A stretch of DNA of 64,000 nucleotides from Haloferax mediterranei ATCC 33500 (lineage in GTDB: Archaea > Halobacteriota > Halobacteria > Halobacteriales > Haloferacaceae): positions 1 to 64,000 of the forward strand of contig NC_017941.2 in assembly GCF_000306765.2 (NCBI RefSeq), given 5' to 3'. The notes beneath the pieces were generated by a model. It had not been told where the DNA came from. It ran no database searches and saw nothing but the letters and a program-made list of their open reading frames with translations. The translations under genes were made by a program, and so were the position numbers. Shown here in pieces: positions 1-8,740 of this stretch. The number at the start of each line of letters is the position of its first letter. Position 1 is the first letter of the stretch.

Positions 1-1617
1 ATGGACGAGGACGACAATCCACGAGATGGCAATCGACGGGAAGATGGGGGTAACCCTCAACGCGACATCGACACCGGGTCCGGTGGCGTGGCTCCCGAGG
101 ATGACGTATCCGCCGAGGATATCGATATTCAAGCGAGTATCGGCCCAGATGCCGACACTCCCGACGAGGACCTCGACCAGCACAAAGACCCTGATGTCGG
201 ACTCGACAAGGTCGTCTTAAACGACGACGACGGTTCGAAAGGGTTGTTCGACGACCTTCTCGCTGGTGAACCCATCTTCGAGAACAAGGAGGTTCTTCGG
301 CCGTCGTACACGCCGCACGAACTTCCCCACCGAACTGACCAGATTAACCAGATGGCGACGATTCTCGTCTCCGCGCTCCGCGGCGAGACGCCATCGAATA
401 TTCTCATCTACGGGAAGACCGGGACCGGGAAGACGGCAAGTGCGAAGTTTGTCAGTCAGGAACTGGAGTCTACCTCGCAGAAGTACGACGTTCCGTGCGA
501 AGTCGAGTATATCAACTGCGAAGTGACGGACACACAGTATCGCGTGCTCGCGCAACTCGCGAACAAATTCATCGAGAAGAACATCGAACGAATCGAGGCA
601 GAACAGGACCGCCTCGACGAGATGCGCACGCGGGCGACAGAAGACCCGAACGCGCTCGCCGATACGCCCTATGACTCCATCGCCGAGATAAACGAGCGCG
701 AGGAGGAACTCGCCGTCGACGCCGACGAGATGGAGACCGTTCCGATGACGGGATGGCCGACAGACCGTGTCTATACGACGTTCTTCGACGCCGTCGATTA
801 CAAAGAGCGCGTGGTCGTCATCATGCTCGACGAAATCGACAAACTCGTCGAAAAATCGGGCGACGACACGCTCTATAATCTCTCGCGGATGAACTCGGAA
901 CTCGACAACTCGCGGATTTCTATCATGGGTATCTCGAACGACCTGAAGTTCACCGACTTTCTCGACCCGCGAGTCAAGTCGAGTCTCGGCGAGGAGGAAA
1001 TCGTCTTCCCACCGTACGACGCCAACCAACTCCGCGATATCCTTCAGCACCGCGCCGACGTGGCGTTCAAAGGGGGCGCATTGACGGACGACGTAATCCC
1101 GCTTTGTGCCGCCTTCGCGGCGCAGGAGCACGGTGACGCGCGCCGCGCGCTCGACTTGCTCCGAACAGCCGGAGAACTCGCCGAGCGTGGGCAGGCCGAT
1201 ACCGTCGAAGAAGCGCACGTCCGGCAAGCACAGGATAAAATCGAACTCGACCGCGTCGTCGAGGTCGTTCGGACGCTCCCCACGCAGTCGAAAATCGTCC
1301 TCTTTGCTATCATCCTCCTCGAAAAGAACGGCGTCCGAAACATCAACACCGGTGAGGTGTTCAACATCTACAAGCGCCTTTGCGAGGAGATTGACGCCGA
1401 CGTGCTCACACAGCGCCGCGTCACCGACCTCATCTCCGAACTCGACATGCTCGGCATCGTCAACGCCGTCGTCGTCTCCAAAGGTCGCTACGGCCGGACC
1501 AAGGAAATCAGCCTCTCTGTTCCTATCGACGAGACGGAGGCGGTCCTCCTAACGGACTCCCGTCTCGGCGACATTGAGAGCGCACAACCCTTCGTGCAGG
1601 CGCGGTTCGACAACTAA
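1..1617 (+). CDS. orc1: Orc1/Cdc6 replication initiator
   Basis: AAA+ origin-binding and helicase-loading protein, 538 residues. A long acidic N-terminal segment (about 1-85) precedes the ATPase core. Walker A GKTGTGKT is at 138-145 and Walker B VVVIMLDEID at 271-280; a sensor-like segment MGISNDLKF lies near 311 and a sensor-2-like GDARRALDLL near 380. The C-terminal part (from about 420) is the winged-helix DNA-binding domain. The window opens exactly on its ATG, so the promoter and the adjacent origin expected for this gene family lie outside; a start further upstream cannot be excluded. Convergent with the signal peptidase gene. Confidence 0.95.
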   Translation: MDEDDNPRDGNRREDGGNPQRDIDTGSGGVAPEDDVSAEDIDIQASIGPDADTPDEDLDQHKDPDVGLDKVVLNDDDGSKGLFDDLLAGEPIFENKEVLRPSYTPHELPHRTDQINQMATILVSALRGETPSNILIYGKTGTGKTASAKFVSQELESTSQKYDVPCEVEYINCEVTDTQYRVLAQLANKFIEKNIERIEAEQDRLDEMRTRATEDPNALADTPYDSIAEINEREEELAVDADEMETVPMTGWPTDRVYTTFFDAVDYKERVVVIMLDEIDKLVEKSGDDTLYNLSRMNSELDNSRISIMGISNDLKFTDFLDPRVKSSLGEEEIVFPPYDANQLRDILQHRADVAFKGGALTDDVIPLCAAFAAQEHGDARRALDLLRTAGELAERGQADTVEEAHVRQAQDKIELDRVVEVVRTLPTQSKIVLFAIILLEKNGVRNINTGEVFNIYKRLCEEIDADVLTQRRVTDLISELDMLGIVNAVVVSKGRYGRTKEISLSVPIDETEAVLLTDSRLGDIESAQPFVQARFDN

Positions 1618-1776
1618 GGGTCGAGTATACCTCTTTACTGACATTCGAGTCACACTACTCTACGAGGCTTCGAGTCACATTCTAACGCTTCGAGCCCGAG
1701 ATACGGATTACCGGACGTGGAGTGTCGGAGTGGACTGTCAGACGAGAACTGCTGAGAACGGAATTGCCTTCCCGAG

Positions 1777-2652
1777 CTATGCGGCCAGCGATGGCTGCGA
1801 AAACTGTCTGTGCACGTTAGCCGGTCGTTTTGGCTCGATGGCCGACGCGTTCGGCTCGAAAGCCGCTGATTTCGTGTCGATAGTCGAGACCTGCGCTGCT
1901 GGTTGACTAACCATCGAAGACCCCGATTCAACCGGAGCCGACACCGACTCGACTGGCACGGGGTCGACAGAATTCGGTGCCATGAGCGTGTTTGCGAGCG
2001 TCAGGCGAACCCATCCGAGGAACGGAATACGGACGCGAGCGATGCCCTGAACCCACTTGGGCCGGACTGGGTCGCTGATACCGCTCACCTGGTCGTAGCG
2101 CGGGTTATTGTCTCCTTTCGTGATGAACCCGGAGTAGCGAGCGGGGCAGTTGGCCAGTTCGTTGCAACTGTCCGCCGAGATGTAGTCGGGGTTTGCCTTG
2201 TCGTACCAATTTTCACCCTTTTCGACGTGGAACATTGCACGGTGGATGATGGGTGGGCCAGTTGCGTTCGGGTCGTGATACACGACGACGCTTCCGTTCC
2301 CACCGAAGGACCGATAGCCGACTTCTGAGCCCTTCTCCGCAGTGACGACGGCAGTCCCCTCGACAGCCGAGTCGGGGACGTAACGGTCCGGTCCCGAAAT
2401 GAACACGAGGTCGCCTTTGTGCATGTGCGGCTCCATGCTCCCACTCTCGACGGCGACCATCGGTGGCCACACACCGCTAATCGCGAATAGGAGCAAGCCA
2501 ACGGCTAGTACGGCGAGAGCGCTCGTCAACACCTCTCGAATGAACAGTAACGGTCCCTCGTCGGCCGTCCAGAGCTGTTTCAGAAATCCTTCATCGGTGT
2601 CTGGACCGAGCGGCGAGTCGTTGGAGGGCGGGCGGCCGTCGTCGGCACTCAT
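1777..2652 (-). CDS. sec11: Signal peptidase I (Sec11 type)
   Basis: Membrane serine protease that removes Sec signal peptides, 291 residues. A membrane helix (about 40-62) is followed by the catalytic Ser72 in ESGSMEPHMHKGD. A His at 137 (IIHRAMFHVE) replaces the bacterial Lys, as in archaeal and ER enzymes, and Asp181 lies in TKGDNNPRYD. I chose the ATG at 2652 over an upstream in-frame start at 2757 because the latter would overlap the divergent polymerase gene. After the last conserved segment (IPFLGWVRLTL) there is a tail of about 60 residues rich in Ser, Pro, Val and Ala with no visible domain. Confidence 0.92.
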   Translation of the reverse strand: MSADDGRPPSNDSPLGPDTDEGFLKQLWTADEGPLLFIREVLTSALAVLAVGLLLFAISGVWPPMVAVESGSMEPHMHKGDLVFISGPDRYVPDSAVEGTAVVTAEKGSEVGYRSFGGNGSVVVYHDPNATGPPIIHRAMFHVEKGENWYDKANPDYISADSCNELANCPARYSGFITKGDNNPRYDQVSGISDPVRPKWVQGIARVRIPFLGWVRLTLANTLMAPNSVDPVPVESVSAPVESGSSMVSQPAAQVSTIDTKSAAFEPNASAIEPKRPANVHRQFSQPSLAA

Positions 2653-2731
2653 CACTTCCAGTTTGCCCGCGCCGGATTTCAACGTTCTGGGTTTCGGCAC
2701 CCTTTTTGCCACGCTCCGCTGACTCGGCGGT

Positions 2732-4288
2732 GTGCCATTGGAGACGCCGGCGCGCATCGTCCGGACACTCGTCGGTCGCGGCTACAACGCCGAACGCGAG
2801 GCCGTGACCCTCATCGCCGGTTCGGACGACCCGGGCACTACGCTCGCCCGTGTCGTCGAAGCCACCCCGGATGACGCGCTTCGAATCACTGCAGACCACG
2901 TCCGCGAGGTGCTCGCGTCTGCACCCGCTTCGGACCCACCGGGAACTGAATCCCCGAGCGCCGCCGACGTAGGCGACCCCCCCGTTTCCGCTGCAACATC
3001 GGATGACAACGCCACCCAAGTTGGAAATACGACTCCATCCGAAGTACAGGAGTCGTCCAGCGGACGGAACGTCGACCCGGCGCTTCGGTCGCTCGATATT
3101 GCGAACGACATGACCGGTCAGTCGACGGGAACTGGGGAGTACGACGACTTTGTGAAGGTGTTCCGCGACCGCTACGAGAAGCTCTCGAAGATGCTCCGTG
3201 GACGCGTCAACCACCGCCCGGCGAAGGCCATCTCGAAGATGTCCGGCGGGGAAGACGCGGAACTCATCGGTCTCGTAGACGACGTTCGGTCGACAAAGAG
3301 CGGCCACTGGATTATCGACCTCGAGGACACGACAGGGACGTTCCCGTGTCTCGTGATGAAAGACAAGGAAATCGCGTCCTACGTCGACGACCTCCTCTTA
3401 GACGAGTGTATCGCCGTCCAGGGAACGCTTTCCGGTGACGCCGGGATTCTGTTCGTCGATTCGATGCACTTCCCGGACGTGCCGCGGAGCTACCGCCCGA
3501 ACACCGCGGACCGACACGTCCAGGCAGCGCTTATTTCGGACGTACACGTCGGCAGTCAGGAGTTCATGGCCGATGCGTGGAACCGATTTGCTGACTGGCT
3601 CCACACCGAAGAAGCGGCGAACATCGAGTATCTCCTCATCGCGGGCGACATGGTCGAAGGCGTCGGCGTCTACCCGAATCAGGACGAAGAACTCGACGTT
3701 ATCGACATCTACGACCAGTACGAGGTGTTCTCGGAGCATCTCAAATCGGTTCCCGGCGACCTCGATATCGTGATGATTCCGGGTAACCACGACGCGGTTC
3801 GCCTCGCAGAACCCCAACCCGGCTTCGACGACGAACTCCGCGACATTATGTCCGCCCACGACGCCCGCATCACGAGCAACCCCTCGATGGTCACGCTCGA
3901 AGGCGTCAAGGTGCTCATGTACCACGGCGTCTCGCTCGACGAAGTCATCGCCGAACTCCCCTCGGAGAAGGCGAGTTACGACGAACCGCACAAGGCGATG
4001 TACCAACTCCTGAAAAAGCGGCACGTCGCACCGCAGTTCGGGGGTCACACGCGCCTCGCACCCGAAGAACTCGATTACCTTGTCATGGAGGACGTTCCGG
4101 ACATCTTCCACACCGGCCACGTTCACAAACTCGGCTGGGGGAAATACCACAACGTTCTCGCGGTCAACTCCGGTTGCTGGCAAGCCCAGACCGACTTCCA
4201 GAAATCCGTCAATATCGACCCTGACGCTGGGTACGCTCCTATCGTCGACCTCAACACGCTGAATATGACGGTTCGGAAGTTCTCCTGA
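2732..4288 (+). CDS. polD1: DNA polymerase D small subunit (DP1)
   Basis: Small, exonuclease-type subunit of the euryarchaeal replicative polymerase PolD, 518 residues. The N-terminal 60 residues are followed by a low-complexity linker (about 70-130), an OB-like region, then a calcineurin-like phosphoesterase domain. Metal-binding motifs are visible: ISDVHVG (Asp270, His272), AGDMVEG, GNHD (351-354), MYHG and HTGHVHK near the end. These support an active Mn-dependent 3'-5' exonuclease. GTG start at 2732. Lying two genes from orc1 fits a replication cluster near the origin. Confidence 0.95.
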   Translation: MPLETPARIVRTLVGRGYNAEREAVTLIAGSDDPGTTLARVVEATPDDALRITADHVREVLASAPASDPPGTESPSAADVGDPPVSAATSDDNATQVGNTTPSEVQESSSGRNVDPALRSLDIANDMTGQSTGTGEYDDFVKVFRDRYEKLSKMLRGRVNHRPAKAISKMSGGEDAELIGLVDDVRSTKSGHWIIDLEDTTGTFPCLVMKDKEIASYVDDLLLDECIAVQGTLSGDAGILFVDSMHFPDVPRSYRPNTADRHVQAALISDVHVGSQEFMADAWNRFADWLHTEEAANIEYLLIAGDMVEGVGVYPNQDEELDVIDIYDQYEVFSEHLKSVPGDLDIVMIPGNHDAVRLAEPQPGFDDELRDIMSAHDARITSNPSMVTLEGVKVLMYHGVSLDEVIAELPSEKASYDEPHKAMYQLLKKRHVAPQFGGHTRLAPEELDYLVMEDVPDIFHTGHVHKLGWGKYHNVLAVNSGCWQAQTDFQKSVNIDPDAGYAPIVDLNTLNMTVRKFS

Positions 4289-4367
4289 CCCTCGTCTCTT
4301 CTGACCCACACCGTTTTTGACGCGGAAGCACACGGTTGTGCGCCCCGCCCAACCACACCGCCGTCTG

Positions 4368-4375
4368 CTTATAAG
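4368..4375 (+). promoter_or_regulatory. TATA box of the 4398 oxidoreductase gene
   Basis: The octamer cttataag is centred about 27 bases before the ATG at 4398, the archaeal TATA-to-start distance. Transcription would begin at or next to the start codon, giving a leaderless mRNA. This supports ATG 4398 rather than the in-frame start at 4317, which lies upstream of the TATA box. Confidence 0.6.
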
Positions 4376-4397
4376 CCCGACAGTCGGATCGGTGGTA

Positions 4398-5525
4398 ATG
4401 TCTGACGACATACTATTTGACGCGACGACGCTGAACGACCTGGAACTCGACAACCGCGCTGGCCTCGCACCCATGACTCGTGTCAGCGCGACCGCCGACG
4501 GGCGGGCGACCGAGCAGATGGCGCGCTACTACGCGAAATTCGCCGAGGGTGGCTTCTCGTTTCTCGTCACTGAGGGCGTCTACACCGACGACACCTACAG
4601 TCAGGGATATCTGAATCAACCCGGTCTCGTCACCGAGGACCACGTAGAGGCGTGGACACAGGTCACGGATGCCGTCCACGACTTCGACACGCCAATAGTT
4701 GCCCAGTTGATGCACGCCGGAGCACAGGTACAGGAGAACCCGAACGTCGAGAGCGACGAGACAATCGCCCCCTCGGCGGTCCAACCGGACGGTGAGAAGT
4801 CCGAAGCCTACGGCGGGAGCGGTGAATATGCCGTTCCACGGGAAGCGACTCTCGACGACCTCGATGCAGTCCGCGAGGGGTTCGTCGAGTCTGCGACGAA
4901 CGCGGTCGAAGCCGGGTTCGACGGCGTCGAGATTCACAGCGCGAACGGCTACCTTCTCAACGAGTTCCTCGCGGCGGACGCGAACCAGCGCGATGACGAG
5001 TACGGCGGCGCGCCCGAGGCCCGCGTTCGATTCCCCGCGGAAGTCGTCTCGGCAGTTGTCGAGGCCGTCCCCGACGAGTTCGTCGTCGGCGTACGCGTTT
5101 CGCAGACCAAAGTGACCGACGACAGCTACGAGTGGGTCGAAGGAGTGGACGCTGCCGCGGTCTTCTTCGAGGAACTCTCGGCCGCCGGTGCAGACTACGT
5201 CCACACGGTCGACTCGGATGCTGCCGGTCCGACATTCGGTGAAGACGGGCCGTCACTCGCCGAAACCGCAGTCGAGTACGTTACCGACGAGACGGTCGTC
5301 GTTGCAAACGGTGGTCTCGGCGACCCCGACGCGGCGCGCGCGGCGGTTGACTCCGGTGCCGACCTCGTTACGCTGGGGACGAGCGCCCTCGCTAACCCCG
5401 ACTGGCCGGCGCGTGTGGCGGCGGATGCCGACCTCGACCAGTTCGACCCCGCGGCGTTCCTCGCGCCGACAGCGAGCATTTCTGACCACGAAACTCCGAC
5501 CGACATCCCGACTGCAGACGACTGA
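4398..5525 (+). CDS. NADH:flavin oxidoreductase, old yellow enzyme family
   Basis: FMN-dependent TIM-barrel ene-reductase-type enzyme, 375 residues. Family signs: N-terminal NRAGLAPMTR, the PIVAQLMHAGAQ strand, GVEIHSANGYLLNEFL around 175-190 (active-site His/Asn region), RFPAEVVSAVV, and the FMN-phosphate-binding end VVANGGLGDPDAA...GADLVTLGTSALANPDWP. Length is usual for the short OYE class without the extra FeS and NAD domains of 2,4-dienoyl-CoA reductase. The natural substrate cannot be deduced. An ORB-like element starts directly at its stop codon. Confidence 0.9.
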   Translation: MSDDILFDATTLNDLELDNRAGLAPMTRVSATADGRATEQMARYYAKFAEGGFSFLVTEGVYTDDTYSQGYLNQPGLVTEDHVEAWTQVTDAVHDFDTPIVAQLMHAGAQVQENPNVESDETIAPSAVQPDGEKSEAYGGSGEYAVPREATLDDLDAVREGFVESATNAVEAGFDGVEIHSANGYLLNEFLAADANQRDDEYGGAPEARVRFPAEVVSAVVEAVPDEFVVGVRVSQTKVTDDSYEWVEGVDAAAVFFEELSAAGADYVHTVDSDAAGPTFGEDGPSLAETAVEYVTDETVVVANGGLGDPDAARAAVDSGADLVTLGTSALANPDWPARVAADADLDQFDPAAFLAPTASISDHETPTDIPTADD

Positions 5526-5547
5526 ACCCCTTCGCTTCCACTCGAAC
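5525..5547 (-). other. ORB-like Orc1 binding element, solitary
   Basis: On the minus strand this reads GTTCGAGTGGAAGCGAAGGGG followed by TT. It resembles the archaeal origin recognition box core (CCAGTGGAAACGAAGGGG type) with the G-run seen in haloarchaeal ORBs. It sits at the stop codon of the OYE gene about 5.5 kb from orc1. Assignment is from remembered consensus, not from a search. Confidence 0.45.
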
Positions 5548-5550
5548 TTT

Positions 5551-5610
5551 TCACTCCCCATCCCCTCACTCCTCGCCCCCTCACTCCCCATCCCCTCACT
5601 CTTCACCCAA
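5551..5610. repeat. Two copies of a 30-base C-rich direct repeat
   Basis: Two adjacent 30-base units (5551-5580 and 5581-5610) each begin with tcactccccatcccctcact and diverge only in the last ten bases. The second copy runs over the stop codon of the ZIP transporter gene. It lies between two convergent genes and may be a slippage product. Confidence 0.8.
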
Positions 5611-6442
5611 GCGTCACGTCCAAATAGAGCATCACGATGACGCCAATCATCGTCCCGAACGTCGCCACGCGCTCGTTTCCGTTTGCGTGCGTTTCGGGGA
5701 CGATTTCGTCGGAGATGACGAACAACATCGCACCCGCAGCGAATCCCATCGCGTAGGGGAGGAGCGCTGTGGCGTACTGGATGGCCCACGCGCCGAAGAC
5801 GGCGAGCGGAATCTCGACGAGACCCGCACGAATACCCGTGAACGTCGCATAGGTCGTGTTTCGAAGGCCAGCGTTGACCGCGGCGATAGAAACTGCGAGC
5901 CCTTCCGGGATGTTCTGGATGCCGATAGCGAGCATCAGCGGGATGGCGGTTCCGAGGTCTCCGGAGCCGAAGCCGACCCCGACTGCGAGTCCTTCCGGCA
6001 TGTTGTGGATGGTTATGGCGATGATAAAGAGAACGACAGACGCCATCTTCGTCTCTGCTTCTATCTTTGCCTCTGCCTCTGTCTCCGCCTCGGGAGCGTC
6101 AGCGCGGGCTTGCCCGGTTACGAGGATATGGACGTGCGGAAGCCACATGTCGGCCCGGTCGAGGACGGCGACGCCGATGATGAACCCGACGAGAACCGGA
6201 ACCGGACTGCCGCCCGCGGCCTCGATACCGGGGAGGATGAGGCTCGTAAAACTCGCGGCGAGCATTACGCCAGCAGCGAATCCGAGAAGCGTATCGAGCG
6301 ACCGCTTCGAGGGGTTGCGCCAAATCAAGATGAGAAGCGCACCGAGCATGTTCAGCCCGGCGATAACGAGGCCGCCGACGAGACCGTGGATAACGGGATT
6401 TGTCCCGGCGATGGAGACGAACAGTTCTTCGACTGTCGTCAC
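5603..6442 (-). CDS. ZIP family divalent metal transporter
   Basis: Membrane transporter expected to import Zn or related divalent cations, 279 residues with about eight membrane helices. The two ZIP metal-site helices are clear: HNMPEGLAVGVGFGSGD and GIQNIPEGLAVS. A third conserved segment, ISDEIVPETHANGNE, is near the C-terminus. The loop between helices 3 and 4 carries a Glu/Ala-rich repeat-like stretch (EAETEAEAKIEAETK) instead of the usual His-rich loop. GTG at 6442 is the only in-frame start after the upstream stop. Confidence 0.88.
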   Translation of the reverse strand: MTTVEELFVSIAGTNPVIHGLVGGLVIAGLNMLGALLILIWRNPSKRSLDTLLGFAAGVMLAASFTSLILPGIEAAGGSPVPVLVGFIIGVAVLDRADMWLPHVHILVTGQARADAPEAETEAEAKIEAETKMASVVLFIIAITIHNMPEGLAVGVGFGSGDLGTAIPLMLAIGIQNIPEGLAVSIAAVNAGLRNTTYATFTGIRAGLVEIPLAVFGAWAIQYATALLPYAMGFAAGAMLFVISDEIVPETHANGNERVATFGTMIGVIVMLYLDVTLG

Positions 6443-6532
6443 CGCCGTCTCGCCTCCACCTGTCGCCCGTCACGCCCGGTTGCCATGTCTCTCTAAACGA
6501 GAGGTGTCTACGTATGCCCTCCGTCAACTCTC

Positions 6533-6572
6533 AGTCGCTGAGAGGCCGTCGGTAGTCGCTGAGAGGCCGTCG
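6533..6572. repeat. 21-base tandem duplication
   Basis: The 19-base string agtcgctgagaggccgtcg occurs at 6533-6551 and again at 6554-6572 (period 21). It lies just past the stop codon of the GNAT-like gene and upstream of the ZIP gene. No function is evident. Confidence 0.85.
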
Positions 6573-6579
6573 AAACCGA

Positions 6580-7008
6580 CTAGTTCGTTTCGTCGAGATA
6601 GTACCTAACTGTCCGAGTCCCGTCGAAATCCGGCCCGTGACCGACTCGCTCGAACCCGACGTGTTCGACTGCAGTGTGAAGCGGTTCTTCCGATTCGAGG
6701 ACGAGCACTTCGACCGGGAGTTGTTCAGTGTTGGCGAACCGAAGGGGTTCTTCGAGAAGTCGCTGAACTGCGTCTTCGGTTCCGCCGAGTCGAGTGACGT
6801 GGAGGACGCCATCTCGAACGTCGAATCCGACGAAACCGAGAACTGGGTCGTCGGCTGCCGGTGTGTCTGCATTCGGGTCTGCACCGGTTTCCGCGGTTGC
6901 AATGCGGACCGTCCGGTCTTGTATCAACCGACGCATTGCCCGTTCCGGCGCATCGGCGACGGCGGCGAGGGCCTCGGCGTCCGAGTCGACGGCGTCTCTG
7001 ACTTTCAT
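6580..7008 (-). CDS. GNAT-like acetyltransferase domain protein
   Basis: 142 residues. The pattern fits a divergent GNAT fold: an N-terminal MKVRDAVDSDAEALAAVADAP, a central beta strand DDPVLGFVGFDVRDGVLHVTRLGG, a helix with EDAVQRLLEEPL, and the C-terminal VLVLESEEPLHTAVEHVGFERV, typical of GNAT motif B. The acetyl-CoA pyrophosphate loop (Q/RxxGxG/A) is not recognisable, so catalysis is uncertain. The ATG at 7008 was chosen over one at 7047 because the family-like sequence begins there. Confidence 0.7.
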   Translation of the reverse strand: MKVRDAVDSDAEALAAVADAPERAMRRLIQDRTVRIATAETGADPNADTPAADDPVLGFVGFDVRDGVLHVTRLGGTEDAVQRLLEEPLRFANTEQLPVEVLVLESEEPLHTAVEHVGFERVGHGPDFDGTRTVRYYLDETN

Positions 7009-7114
7009 AGCTAAACGTTTCGCCCCTTCGTTCATAAACCTCCGCACAAAGAAGGGTTAGGGACCGTCTCGGCGGCGGATTCGCCGATGTCGGCAACGGT
7101 TGAAAAGGAGGACA

Positions 7115-7124
7115 TAGTTATACG
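7115..7124 (+). promoter_or_regulatory. TATA box upstream of lysC
   Basis: The sequence tagttatacg is centred near 7120. A start site 26-27 bases downstream falls on an ATG at 7147, not on the lysC ATG at 7194, so the transcript probably starts with the short upstream ORF. Confidence 0.5.
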
Positions 7125-7146
7125 TCCCCCCGCGTTAGCCCCTCGC

Positions 7147-7203
7147 ATGTTTGAGCACCGAGAGTCGCAGCGACACGACGCAGCGGAGGGACGATGCGCG
7201 TAG
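7147..7203 (+). CDS. Putative 18-codon leaderless upstream ORF of lysC
   Basis: An ATG about 27 bases downstream of the TATA-like box opens an 18-codon frame (MFEHRESQRHDAAEGRCA) whose TAG overlaps the first ten bases of lysC in another frame. The peptide resembles nothing I know. It could couple or attenuate aspartate kinase translation; equally it could be chance, since the frame is short. The lysC ATG also has its own Shine-Dalgarno-like ggaggg at 7185-7190, inside this ORF. Confidence 0.3.
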   Translation: MFEHRESQRHDAAEGRCA

Positions 7204-8372
7204 TCGCGAAGTTCGGCGGCACCTCTCTTGGGAGCGGTGACCGAATTAATCGCGCCGCGGACTCTATCGCCGCGGCCGTCGAAGAGGGACACGAGATAGC
7301 CGTCGTCGCCTCTGCAATGGGGTCGACGACCGACGACCTGCTCGACGAAATCAAATTCGAAGCCGACGACAGAGACCGCGCCGAAATCGTCTCGATGGGC
7401 GAGCGAACCAGCGTTCGGATGCTCAAGGCGGCGCTCGCCGCTCGCGGCGTGGATGCACTGTTCCTCGAACCCGGGGCTGATGACTGGCCGGTCATCGCGA
7501 ACGACCTCGGCGAAGTCGATGTCGAAGAAACCCAGCGGCGCGCCGCGAAACTCGCCGAGGAGTTAGACGGCGTCGTCCCGGTCATCACGGGCTTCCTCGC
7601 ACAGAACCTCGAGGGCGAGATTACGACCCTCGGCCGCGGCGGCTCCGACACGACCGCCGTGATGCTCGGCAGGTACATGGACGCCGACGAGGTCGTCATC
7701 GTGACCGACGTCGAGGGTGTCATGACTGGCGACCCGCGCGTCGTCGAAGGTGCGCGGAACGTCGGCCGAATCACCGTCGACGAACTCCGAAACCTCTCGT
7801 TCCGCGGTGCCGAGGTCGTCGCGCCGTCGGCGCTTTCCTACAAGGACGAAGAACTCGACGTTCGCGTCGTTCACTACCAACACGGTGACTTACTCACCGG
7901 CGGGACGCTCATCGAAGGTGAGTTCCACAACCTCATCGACATGCAGGAGGACCCGCTTGCGTGTCTTACCGTCGCGGGACGAGCGATTCGCAACCGACCG
8001 GGTATCCTCGCGGACCTCTCTGTCGCCCTGCGCGACGAGGACATAAACGTCGACTCGGTCGCCTCCGGGATGGACTCAATCACGTTCTACGTCCTCGAAG
8101 AGGAGTCGAATCAGGCGGAGGCAGTGCTTCACGACCGCGTCGTCGCCGACGAAGCCCTCTCGTCTGTCACCGTCGAAGACAACATCGCCGTCATTCGCGT
8201 CACCGGCGGTGAACTTCCGAACCGGCCGGGTGTCATCCTCGAAATCGTCCAGCCGCTTTCCGAGGCGGGCATCAATATCCACGATGTCATCACCTCCGCA
8301 ACGTCTGTCGCCATCTTCGTGGCGTGGGACGACCGCGAGGAGACACTCGAAATCATCCAAAACGAGTTCTGA
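7194..8372 (+). CDS. lysC: Aspartate kinase
   Basis: Phosphorylates aspartate, the first step to lysine, threonine and methionine, 392 residues. Amino-acid-kinase domain starts with VAKFGGTSLGSGDR (nucleotide-binding Lys6 and GGTS). It continues with VPVITGFLAQN and the TTLGRGGSDTTAVMLG substrate/ATP signature, then VVIVTDVEGVMTGDPR. The C-terminal third (from about 250) holds two ACT domains, including RPGILADLSVALRDEDINVDSV and RPGVILEIVQPLSEAGINIHDV, the usual site of end-product inhibition. Since arginine here uses LysW genes, aspartate kinase implies that lysine is made by the diaminopimelate route. Confidence 0.95.
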   Translation: MRVVAKFGGTSLGSGDRINRAADSIAAAVEEGHEIAVVASAMGSTTDDLLDEIKFEADDRDRAEIVSMGERTSVRMLKAALAARGVDALFLEPGADDWPVIANDLGEVDVEETQRRAAKLAEELDGVVPVITGFLAQNLEGEITTLGRGGSDTTAVMLGRYMDADEVVIVTDVEGVMTGDPRVVEGARNVGRITVDELRNLSFRGAEVVAPSALSYKDEELDVRVVHYQHGDLLTGGTLIEGEFHNLIDMQEDPLACLTVAGRAIRNRPGILADLSVALRDEDINVDSVASGMDSITFYVLEEESNQAEAVLHDRVVADEALSSVTVEDNIAVIRVTGGELPNRPGVILEIVQPLSEAGINIHDVITSATSVAIFVAWDDREETLEIIQNEF

Positions 8373-8740
8373 GCCGGTTCGACTGCTTCTGAGACACGCT
8401 ATCGTCAACGTGTCTCTCCGAGGGAGTCCATCGTGGATCACCGTCTACCATGGACCATCGCCCACTACAGACCATCGTCCACCACGGACCACCGCTATCT
8501 CTTGAACCGGGCCGGATTGGACCGGTTCGGACTCGGACAGGCTAGCCAACTCACTGGCCTGTTCAGCCGAGACAATAGCCTACCCAGCCGAGACACCGGT
8601 CAGAATTGACGGTCCATGGTGGCAATCAACACAGACACCAACACCGATGTACAGAATAGCCCGAAAACGACGAGAAACAACCGTATCTCCCCTGTTTTCC
8701 GCCTGCATTATTCTTCACATTCACGGCCGTATAGGGTGGT
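8373..8740. other. Spacer between lysC and tnaA
   Basis: No convincing gene. Three degenerate 17-base units (8436-8452, 8453-8469, 8470-8486; type gaccatcgyccacyacr) follow lysC. Further on, acaggc (8537-8542) can pair with gcctgt (8557-8562), and cagccgagaca occurs twice shortly after. A weak TATA-like cattatt at 8706-8712 precedes the tnaA ATG by about 30 bases. No Trp-rich leader peptide like bacterial tnaC is seen. Confidence 0.6.

Noticed and set aside
217..1227. Long antisense frame inside orc1
   Set aside because: GC-rich third positions keep antisense frames open in haloarchaea; it has no homology signal and lies wholly within a certain gene.
7015..7035. ORB-like gaacgaagggg on the minus strand near 7023
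   Set aside because: Only the G-run half matches; the upstream dyad half of the ORB is absent.
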